From positions 13,891 to 77,890 of the forward strand of contig CAKQXY010000011.1 in the NCBI GenBank assembly GCA_934292725.1: a stretch of DNA of 64,000 nt, in the 5' to 3' direction. Under the pieces are notes generated by a model, which saw nothing but the letters and a program-made list of their open reading frames with translations, was not told where the DNA came from and did no database searches. Source of the DNA: an uncultured Lachnospiraceae bacterium (GTDB lineage Bacteria; Bacillota; Clostridia; Lachnospirales; Lachnospiraceae). A program made the position numbers and the translations under genes. Numbering within the stretch: position 1 is the first letter of the stretch; every line of letters begins with the position of its first letter. Positions 8,053 through 15,283 of this stretch are shown one piece after another.

Positions 8053-9657
8053 ATGACTACATATAAAGTACTTCTTGTAGATGATGAGGAAGAAGTCAGA
8101 AATGCAATTGAACAAAGAATTAGTTGGGAAGAATTGGGGTTTGAGGTAATCGGAAAAGCACAGAATGGCGTAAAAGCTATGGAAATAGCAGAAAAACTGC
8201 AGCCAGATGTGGTCATTACCGATATCAAAATGCCGTATATGAATGGATTGGAACTGGCACGTAATTTAAAGGAAGAGAATCCAGGCGTGCGAATTTTAAT
8301 TCTGACTGGATTTGATGAGTTTGAATATGCCAAGGAAGCAGTTCATCTTGAAATTGAAGAGTATATATTAAAACCGGTCAATGCCAATGAGCTTTCTGAA
8401 TGTCTTAAACGATTAAAAAATGTACTTGATAAAGAAAGAGAAGAAAAATTAAATGTAAGAAAGCTAGAGCAGTACTATACAGATTCCCTTCCTGTACTTC
8501 AAACGAATTTCTTTTGCTCTCTCGTGGAGGGACGCATTTCAGACAGTGAAATCAATAAATTTTTAAATGATTATCAGATCTCTTTGCCAGGTCCATATTT
8601 TTGCTGTGCTGTTTTTCATACATCAGAAAATCATGTTCCTGACGGGATGACACCACTTCTTCTTTCAATATCTGTACAAAGAGAAGTAAAAGAAAAATTC
8701 CGCGGCAAATGGGACAGCAGATATTTTTCATATTTGGGAAATATCGTTATGGTAGCAAATTTAGGCAAAGAAGATGAAATTACGAGGCTGACGGATGACT
8801 GTGACCGTTTCTGCAAATGGGCAGACCGCTTTTTTGGTGCAGTTGTTACTGTTGGAATCGGTAAGGTGTGCAATGAAGTATCAAATCTTCGTTTTTCTTA
8901 TGAAGGGGCATGGGAAGCACTTTCGTATCGCGTTATTTATGGATCAGGCTGTTCTATTAATATTGCAGATATTGCACCGAAAGGGCAGGGACTTTCCATG
9001 CAGCCAGATGATATTAATATGAATGATGTGTTTAAGGCAGTTCATATTGGGGTACGTGAAGACATTGAACATGCAGTTTTTTCTTTGGTAAAAGAGCTGA
9101 AAAATAATGCAAAAACAATTATGCAGTATAATTTTACTGTGCTGGAAATTGTTGGGCACTTATATCGCTTTTGTGGAAACAATCATATGAAATTTGAAGA
9201 CCATGCCGGAGAAATCAAAAATGCGTATGAAGAAATTACAAAGATGGATGAAAGTGCATTATTAGCCTGGCTTGTCAGAGTAGCATTATCGATCAGCGAT
9301 GAATTAAAAAATGCCAGAAATTCTTCACTGCGTTATCTTATTTCAGAAGCAAAAAACATTGTTCGTGATGAGTATGCAGATGCAGATCTGTCACTTGATA
9401 CTGTATGTTCAAAGCTTGGTGTGTCAAATTCCTATTTTTCTTCTATTTTTAAGAAAGAAGTGGGCATTTCATTTATTACATATCTGACAGATTACAGAAT
9501 GCAGCAGGCTGTTCATCTGATGCTTGAAACAAATGAAAAGAATTACGAGATTGCAGAACATGTTGGCTATGAAGACGCAAATTATTTTGGCTATGTTTTT
9601 AAACGCAAGTATGGAATGTCGCCTTCAAAATATCGCACAGAGCATATGGGAAAATGA
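8053..9657 (+). CDS. YesN-type response regulator, AraC family
   Basis: This is a 534-residue cytoplasmic response regulator. Residues 1-125 form a receiver domain with the acidic pair DD at 10-11, phospho-acceptor Asp57 in TDIKMPYMNG, the conserved Thr of LILTGFDEF and Lys of YILKPV. A middle region of about 290 residues has no clear motif. The last 100 residues are an AraC-type double helix-turn-helix (VCSKLGVSNSYFSSIFKKE ... VGYEDANYFGYVFKRKYG, given here only by its ends). ATG at 8053 follows GGAGGA. Its stop overlaps the kinase start by four bases (ATGA), so the two are translationally coupled. The position next to mglBAC suggests that it controls sugar uptake (inference). Confidence 0.92.
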   Translation: MTTYKVLLVDDEEEVRNAIEQRISWEELGFEVIGKAQNGVKAMEIAEKLQPDVVITDIKMPYMNGLELARNLKEENPGVRILILTGFDEFEYAKEAVHLEIEEYILKPVNANELSECLKRLKNVLDKEREEKLNVRKLEQYYTDSLPVLQTNFFCSLVEGRISDSEINKFLNDYQISLPGPYFCCAVFHTSENHVPDGMTPLLLSISVQREVKEKFRGKWDSRYFSYLGNIVMVANLGKEDEITRLTDDCDRFCKWADRFFGAVVTVGIGKVCNEVSNLRFSYEGAWEALSYRVIYGSGCSINIADIAPKGQGLSMQPDDINMNDVFKAVHIGVREDIEHAVFSLVKELKNNAKTIMQYNFTVLEIVGHLYRFCGNNHMKFEDHAGEIKNAYEEITKMDESALLAWLVRVALSISDELKNARNSSLRYLISEAKNIVRDEYADADLSLDTVCSKLGVSNSYFSSIFKKEVGISFITYLTDYRMQQAVHLMLETNEKNYEIAEHVGYEDANYFGYVFKRKYGMSPSKYRTEHMGK

Positions 9658-11477
9658 GTATGAAAAAAAGAAAAGTGTCAGATATTCAGTCTGTCATTAT
9701 GACAGTTCTTTCTTTGATGACAGTAATTACATCTATATCTATGGGGTTATTGCTTTACAATCGATATGAAATGGCTATGCGTCAGAATGAAGTTCGAAAC
9801 ACACAAAATCTTATGGAAAGCACAGTTAATTCCATGGAGCAGTATCTGAAAAATATGAGACAGATTTCAGATACCGTCACATATAATATTATACAGGCCT
9901 TTGATGTATCTAGTCCGGAGTTTAATCAGCAGCTGAGTTTTCTATATGATTTTAATAAGGACAAAATACAGAGCATTGCGCTTTATGATATGGAAGGAAA
10001 TCTTATTGTGGCAGAGCCAGTTACACTGCAGAAGGAAGGCATAGAGGTGCTTTGGCAACCATGGTTTGAAAATGCAGCAGAGGAAATTGAAAATATGCAC
10101 TTTTCAACGCCTCATATGCAGAATTTGTTTCAGGATGATGCAAAAACTTATCATTGGGTAATTTCCCTAAGTCGTGCAGTAGACGGCATTGATGGTGACA
10201 GACCGGAAAATGGCATTTTGCTTGTTGATATGAAATATTCCTTTATTGAGGAAATGATGAACCGGGTGAATGATCAAAACAGGGGGCGATATTATTATGT
10301 CTGTGATGGGGAAGGAAATCTGATTTATCATCCTTACGCAAATGAAATCAGCAATGGATTGTTTGAGGAAGATTTTAGCATTGTATGCAGCAGTGAAGAT
10401 GGTGTATATAAAAATCTGCGCAGCCCAAGTGGAGATAAGCAGACTGCAATTGTAAGTACCATATCATATACGGGATGGAAGATGGTAGGCATTGTAAAGC
10501 AGGACATTAGGACAGACAGCCGCGAGCAGTTTCGTATTTATATGGTAATTGTTGTTATTATGCTGATCATGATGCTTCTTTTAGTCAATCGTATTGTGTC
10601 GAAAAGGATTTCAAGCCCAATTCTTAAGCTGGATGCATCTGTAAGAGCATATGAGGCTGGGGAAAAGCCTGATATCTATATTGGAGGCTCATATGAGATT
10701 CGTCATCTTGGAAAATCTGTCCAGCATTCATATGAGGAAATTGAGCGGTTAATGAAAGAAATTGTGAAGCAGCAGAATGAGCGAAGAAAGAGTGAACTTG
10801 CCGCACTGCAAAGTCAGATCAATCCTCATTTTCTTTATAATACTTTGGAATCTATCACTTGGATGGTTGAGGCCAATAAAAATCAGGATGCTGTTTTCAT
10901 GATATCTGAGCTAGCCAAGCTGTTTAGAATTAGTTTGTCAAGAGGAAAGACTATTATTAGTATTGAGGATGAGCTAAAGCACTGCAAAAATTATATGAAT
11001 ATTCAAAAGTATCGCTACAAGGAGCGCTTTGTGACAGAATATGATGTTTCAGAAGAAATTTATCCGTTCTGTACTGTAAAGCTTATTTTGCAGCCGATTC
11101 TTGAAAATGCTATATATTATGGTGTAGGAAATATGGATGAGGATGACCAACCTAAAATTATTGTCAAAGGCTGGAAAGATGATGCAGAAATCTATCTCTC
11201 AGTTACGGATAATGGAATGGGAATGCGTCATGAAGATGTAGAAAATATTTTAAAAGATAATCAGAAAGGACCAAAACATGGTTCTGGTGTAGGACTCATT
11301 AATGTGCACACGCGTATTCAGCTGATGTTTGGCAATAAATATGGCCTTATCGTGGAGAGTGAACCAGATGAGGGAACAACGGTCACGATACATCTGCCTG
11401 CTGTGCCATACACTAAGGAAAATTGTGAGGCGCTTGAGACTCCGGGAAAGCCAACCAGAAATGAGGGTGAATCATGA
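9654..11477 (+). CDS. YesM-type sensor histidine kinase
   Basis: This is a 607-residue membrane sensor kinase, partner of the preceding regulator. There is a membrane segment near residues 15-37, an extracellular sensor of about 250 residues, a second segment near 296-318 (MVIVVIMLIMMLLLV), then a HAMP-like region. The His_kinase domain has NPHFLYNTLES with the phosphorylated His near residue 392, and the ATPase domain has N-box PILENAIYYG, G1 VTDNGMGM and G2 GSGVGL. The start overlaps the regulator stop, and the end overlaps the next gene by four bases. The two binding proteins downstream suggest that the sensor reads ligand-loaded binding proteins, as ChvE does for VirA (analogy, not shown here). 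Confidence 0.92.
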   Translation: MSMKKRKVSDIQSVIMTVLSLMTVITSISMGLLLYNRYEMAMRQNEVRNTQNLMESTVNSMEQYLKNMRQISDTVTYNIIQAFDVSSPEFNQQLSFLYDFNKDKIQSIALYDMEGNLIVAEPVTLQKEGIEVLWQPWFENAAEEIENMHFSTPHMQNLFQDDAKTYHWVISLSRAVDGIDGDRPENGILLVDMKYSFIEEMMNRVNDQNRGRYYYVCDGEGNLIYHPYANEISNGLFEEDFSIVCSSEDGVYKNLRSPSGDKQTAIVSTISYTGWKMVGIVKQDIRTDSREQFRIYMVIVVIMLIMMLLLVNRIVSKRISSPILKLDASVRAYEAGEKPDIYIGGSYEIRHLGKSVQHSYEEIERLMKEIVKQQNERRKSELAALQSQINPHFLYNTLESITWMVEANKNQDAVFMISELAKLFRISLSRGKTIISIEDELKHCKNYMNIQKYRYKERFVTEYDVSEEIYPFCTVKLILQPILENAIYYGVGNMDEDDQPKIIVKGWKDDAEIYLSVTDNGMGMRHEDVENILKDNQKGPKHGSGVGLINVHTRIQLMFGNKYGLIVESEPDEGTTVTIHLPAVPYTKENCEALETPGKPTRNEGES

Positions 11478-12457
11478 AAAAAACAAAAACTACTTTTTTG
11501 TTAGCAGAAATTTGTCTTGGCATATTGCTGCTGTTTTGTGTGCATCTGATTTTTGAAGATGAAAAGCCGCAGAAGCGTGTAGCAGTTATTGTTGAAAAAT
11601 CAGGTGATGAAAAATGGAACTCATTTATGAATGGTCTAAAGCAGGCGGCTGGAATAGCAAATATACATTTGATTATTTGCAACACAGATGAAATTGAAAA
11701 CGCAGAGGAAGAGAAGAACTTGATTTATGATCAGCTTGATAATCAGGTTGATGCATTTATTGTTCAGGCGGCGCCGGGCAGGGATACTATTGATATGCTT
11801 AGAGAAATTCGCGTACAAAAGCCAATGCTTCTCGTAGCAAATGATGCGCTTCGTGAAAAAGAGGAAGACCATACATCAAAATATTCTGATTTGCCTGTTA
11901 TTGCGCCGGACTATTATCGTATGGGATATACATTGGCACAGGACTTATTAAGCCGCAATCAAAATAATATTCAGGGCAAAACTGTTGGAATTATAAGCGG
12001 ATTTAAGAAAACAGACTGTACTGATAAATGTATGCAGGGTGTATTAGATGTGCTTTCTGATACAGGATGTGAGATTCAGTTTGATATGAATATCACATAT
12101 GATATGGCAATTACACAGAGGCTAAAAGAGCAGCAGCCAGTTGACTATTTGATTGTATTTGATACAAGTGCCTTAGAGCAGGTAGCAGGGATGTATGCAC
12201 AGAAAAAAGAGAGTGACACGAAAATCTATGGGATTGGAAATAGTATAAAGTGTGTATATTATCTTGATGATTCTGTGATTGATGGGCTGATTGCGATAGA
12301 TGGATATAGCATGGGATATCACAGCGTTATAGAAATTTCAAAAGTGCTGAAAAATCATCTGTATACGATTAACAACCAGACGATTGAGTATCATCTGCTG
12401 CATAAAGAAGATATTTTCAGAGAAGAGGTACAGCATTTTCTTCATACGTATGATTGA
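11474..12457 (+). CDS. Membrane-anchored sugar-binding-like protein
   Basis: This is a 327-residue periplasmic-binding-protein fold of the LacI/galactose-binding superfamily (Peripla_BP_4). Residues 8-27 are one hydrophobic segment without a canonical lipobox, so the protein is probably held by an uncleaved N-terminal helix. The fold starts at RVAVIVEKSGDEKWNSF and keeps the usual strand-helix rhythm (DAFIVQAAPG, KTVGIISGF, DYLIVFDTSA, DGLIAIDGY). Typical sugar-contact residues of MglB are not preserved. It overlaps the kinase gene by the ATGA junction and is followed 40 bases later by another binding protein. It is most likely a sensory accessory of the kinase rather than a transport component (inference). 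The ligand is unknown. Confidence 0.75.
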   Translation: MKKTKTTFLLAEICLGILLLFCVHLIFEDEKPQKRVAVIVEKSGDEKWNSFMNGLKQAAGIANIHLIICNTDEIENAEEEKNLIYDQLDNQVDAFIVQAAPGRDTIDMLREIRVQKPMLLVANDALREKEEDHTSKYSDLPVIAPDYYRMGYTLAQDLLSRNQNNIQGKTVGIISGFKKTDCTDKCMQGVLDVLSDTGCEIQFDMNITYDMAITQRLKEQQPVDYLIVFDTSALEQVAGMYAQKKESDTKIYGIGNSIKCVYYLDDSVIDGLIAIDGYSMGYHSVIEISKVLKNHLYTINNQTIEYHLLHKEDIFREEVQHFLHTYD

Positions 12458-12497
12458 GAATTTGCATATGGTCAGCCAAAAAGAAATGGAGATTTCA

Positions 12498-13526
12498 ATG
12501 AAACAGTATCAGATAAGAAGTATTCTGATCGGATGCATGCTGTTGTGTCTGACAGGATGTACGGCTAGTAGTGAGAAAAAAAGAGATGTTCTTCGTGTTG
12601 GTGTTGTACTATACACGCAGGATGATCCTTTTATTAATGCGCTTACAGATTGTCTGAAGGAGGATCTGGCGGGATATGAGTCAGATTCTCTAAAGGTAAT
12701 TATGACTGTAAGGGATGGAAAAAATGATCAGAAGATTCAAAATGAAGTTGTAAAGGAAATGCTTGATGCTGGCTGTGAGATACTTGCTGTTGATCTCGTT
12801 GACAGAACAGAACCATCAAATATAATAAAGATGGCAAAAAAGGAAAATATACCTGTTATTTTCTTTAATAGAGAGCCAGTGAGAGAGGATTTGATGCAGT
12901 GGGATAAGCTGTATTATGTAGGTGGAGATGCAAGACAGTCCGGTATCATGCAGGGTGAGATTGCAGCAGATATGATACGAGACAATGACGCAGTAGATCG
13001 AAATCAGGACGGAAAGATTCAATATGTACTTCTTGAGGGTGAGACAGGTCATCAGGATGCAATCATTCGAACAGACAGTGTTGTAAAAACAATTAAGGAA
13101 CAGGGCATTATATTAGAAAGACTAAGTTTCCAGTTTGCAAACTGGAATCGTGGCCAAGCTGAAAATAAGATGACACAGCTGATTAATCAATATGGAGACG
13201 AGATTGAACTAGTGCTTTCTAATAATGATGAGATGGCTCTTGGTGCAGTTGCTGCGTATGATGCACTTGATTATGATAAAGATAGACGTCCGATAATTTT
13301 TGGAATAGATGGTTTGGAGGGTGCATTGGAGGCTGTCCAAAAAGGCACCATTCAGGGAACTGTGTATAATGACAGACATGGACAGGCTGAGCAGATTTCA
13401 CGCCTTGCGATGACACTGTTTCAAGGTCAGACACCGCCAAAAGAGGATCTGGAAAATGAACGATATATCTTTTTGCCATATCAAAAGGTGACAGCAGAAA
13501 ATGTGGAATCATTTATGGAACAATAA
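12498..13526 (+). CDS. Galactose/glucose-binding lipoprotein, canonical order
   Basis: This is a 342-residue MglB-like lipoprotein (signal peptide with lipobox LTGC). The fold has the standard order: VLRVGVVLYTQDDPF first, then AVDLVDRTEPSN, PVIFFNREP, calcium loop DRNQDGKIQ, GHQDAIIR, ANWNRGQA, NNDEM and GIDGLE. The sugar-contact residues of MglB are conserved, so galactose or glucose is a likely ligand. The open frame extends upstream to 12384, overlapping the preceding gene. However, the signal peptide starts at 12498 with GGAG six bases upstream, which selects that ATG. As the fourth gene of the sensory operon with no permease following, it probably presents sugar to the YesM-type kinase. 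Compare the permuted paralogue at 3379-4641. Confidence 0.85.
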   Translation: MKQYQIRSILIGCMLLCLTGCTASSEKKRDVLRVGVVLYTQDDPFINALTDCLKEDLAGYESDSLKVIMTVRDGKNDQKIQNEVVKEMLDAGCEILAVDLVDRTEPSNIIKMAKKENIPVIFFNREPVREDLMQWDKLYYVGGDARQSGIMQGEIAADMIRDNDAVDRNQDGKIQYVLLEGETGHQDAIIRTDSVVKTIKEQGIILERLSFQFANWNRGQAENKMTQLINQYGDEIELVLSNNDEMALGAVAAYDALDYDKDRRPIIFGIDGLEGALEAVQKGTIQGTVYNDRHGQAEQISRLAMTLFQGQTPPKEDLENERYIFLPYQKVTAENVESFMEQ

Positions 13527-13558
13527 AAAGGTTCATTTTCGGAAAGGAAAGATTGAAA

Positions 13559-14128
13559 ATGGAAGATTGGCTAAAAAACTATTATGAACAGACAGATCCG
13601 CTTAACAGACAGCAGATGCTTCTGGAAAATAAAAATGAAACTATGAGTGAAGAAGATAAACTTCGGATGAAGCTCTGGGAGGCCAGATATGGAAAAGGTA
13701 AGCCAAGGAAAGATATGTTTGTTGGTTATCTGATGAATTTAAAATATATAGTGGAAAGCGGAAGCATGGATTTGGGAGGCAGAAAGAAAAAGCTTGCGAT
13801 AGAAGCTATTCTTGGTCTGAATCTATATGAATTTGAAAGAAAGCCAAAGACTCAGCAGGAAATAATTTTTTTAGAGTTAAAAAATACATGCAGAAAATAT
13901 ATTGAGATTAGTACAGGAGGACGTGGCTTTACTTCTGTTATTTTTGGAATGGGACAGCTGTCAGATGAAAGCATTGCAGGAAAGATCGCTGAACAAATAA
14001 GCAGAATCGTGTTTGATGCACCTCATAGTCTGCGAATGGAAAAAGAATTTGAGCCGCTTCAAAGAGCAGCTTTAGAGGTGTTTAGAGAAATATATCCTAA
14101 TCGCGAACATTTTCTGAAAAAAAGATAA
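13559..14128 (+). CDS. Conserved hypothetical protein
   Basis: This is a soluble protein of about 189 residues, rich in Lys and Glu, with no signal peptide or membrane segment. I do not recognise a firm domain; related short proteins of unknown function occur in Lachnospiraceae. It contains two predicted helical halves joined by FERKPKTQQEIIF and a glycine-rich patch STGGRGFTSVIFGMG. ATG 13559 or TTG 13553 could start it; AGGA at 13545-13548 serves either, and ATG is preferred. It follows the second binding protein by 32 bases and may be the last gene of that operon. No terminator is visible after it. Confidence 0.65.
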   Translation: MEDWLKNYYEQTDPLNRQQMLLENKNETMSEEDKLRMKLWEARYGKGKPRKDMFVGYLMNLKYIVESGSMDLGGRKKKLAIEAILGLNLYEFERKPKTQQEIIFLELKNTCRKYIEISTGGRGFTSVIFGMGQLSDESIAGKIAEQISRIVFDAPHSLRMEKEFEPLQRAALEVFREIYPNREHFLKKR

Positions 14129-14164
14129 GGTATGATAAACGGTGTATTTTCTCTTTAACGCTAC

Positions 14165-14193
14165 TTGTATTTGCATATCAAAAACGATATACT
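14165..14193 (+). promoter_or_regulatory. Promoter of the DegV gene
   Basis: TTGTAT (14165-14170), 17 bases and TATACT (14188-14193), about 40 bases before the DegV start. The -10 differs from consensus by one base and the spacing is optimal. Confidence 0.6.
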
Positions 14194-14233
14194 GTAACTG
14201 CTTTAACGCTTTAATTATAAGGAGGAGATGAGT

Positions 14234-15121
14234 ATGGCAGAATATTGTATCAGCTGCTGTTCTACAGCTGATTTGACGAAGGAATATTTTGATAAGCGTG
14301 GAATCCGTTATGTGTGCTTTCATTATGAACTGGGAGGAACGGACTATCTGGATGATCTTGGTCAGACGATGCCTCCGGCAGAATTATATCGCAGAATGCT
14401 TGCAGGTGAGGATGTAAAGACATCACAGGTCAGTATCGGTGAGTATGCAGATTTTTTTAGAAAAATATTTGATGAGGGAAAGGATATCCTTCATTTAACG
14501 CTTTCAAGCGGAATTTCAGGCAGCTACAATTCAGCATGTATTGCAGCAGAACAGGTAAGAGAAGAATATCCAAACAGAAAAATTTATGTAGTGGATTCAC
14601 TGGCAGCTTCCTCTGGTTATGGTTTGTTAGTAGATACTTTGGCAGACAGAAAGGATGCAGGAGAGAGCATAGATGAACTGTATGCATGGGTGTGTGAAAA
14701 TAAAAAGAAACTGCAGCACTGGTTTTTTACTTCTGATCTTACATTTTTTATTAGAGGCGGAAGAGTGTCGAAGGCAGCTGGATTTTTTGGAGGTATGCTT
14801 GGAATCTGCCCTCTCTTAAATGTGGACTATGAGGGACGTCTGACAGCAAGAGAGAAGGTGCGCACGAAAAAAAAGGTGATTCAGCGCATCGTTCAGAAGA
14901 TGGAAGAAAATGCCGAGGGAGGTTTGGCATATTCGGGCAAATGCTATATCTGTCAGTCGGAGTGTATGGATGATGCAAAAGCTGTTGCAATGCTCGTTGA
15001 GAGTCGTTTTCCTAATTTAAATGGAAAAGTTGAAATTTATCCAATTGGTGCTACAATTGGCAGTCATACCGGCCCGGGAACAGTAGCATTATTTTTCTGG
15101 GGAAAGGAACGCGTGGATTGA
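14234..15121 (+). CDS. DegV family fatty-acid-binding protein
   Basis: This is a 295-residue DegV-family protein. Family members bind a fatty acid between two alpha/beta domains and, as FakB, present it to the kinase FakA. Visible are the N-terminal CISCCSTADLTKEYF with the Ser/Thr pocket, the VKTSQVS motif that follows the first strands, LTLSSGISGSYNSA, SDLTFFIRGGRVSKAAGF and the C-terminal GATIGSHTGPGTVALFF. All are hallmark DegV motifs. AAGGAGGA at 14219-14226 touches the ATG at 14228 but lies seven bases before ATG 14234, so 14234 is the likely start. It has its own promoter and stands alone. Confidence 0.92.
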   Translation: MAEYCISCCSTADLTKEYFDKRGIRYVCFHYELGGTDYLDDLGQTMPPAELYRRMLAGEDVKTSQVSIGEYADFFRKIFDEGKDILHLTLSSGISGSYNSACIAAEQVREEYPNRKIYVVDSLAASSGYGLLVDTLADRKDAGESIDELYAWVCENKKKLQHWFFTSDLTFFIRGGRVSKAAGFFGGMLGICPLLNVDYEGRLTAREKVRTKKKVIQRIVQKMEENAEGGLAYSGKCYICQSECMDDAKAVAMLVESRFPNLNGKVEIYPIGATIGSHTGPGTVALFFWGKERVD

Positions 15122-15167
15122 CGCAGTTTTGTAAAAGAAATGTAATGTTTTTTGGATATTTGAAACA

Positions 15168-15196
15168 TTGAAATAAACGCGTACTTATGGTATGAT
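15168..15196 (+). promoter_or_regulatory. Promoter of the large membrane protein gene
   Basis: TTGAAA (15168-15173), 17 bases and TATGAT (15191-15196). The leader then has two hairpins: GTTATCGT/ACGATAAC, and GCCGCA/TGCGGC at 15253-15268, the latter ending nine bases before the GGAG of the ribosome binding site. The second could modulate translation. Confidence 0.7.
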
Positions 15197-15283
15197 ACGA
15201 AAGGTTAAAGGCGTTATCGTTTACGTTATACGCAGACGATAACTTAAAAAAAGCCGCAAAAATGCGGCAGAACGGAGAAGCAT

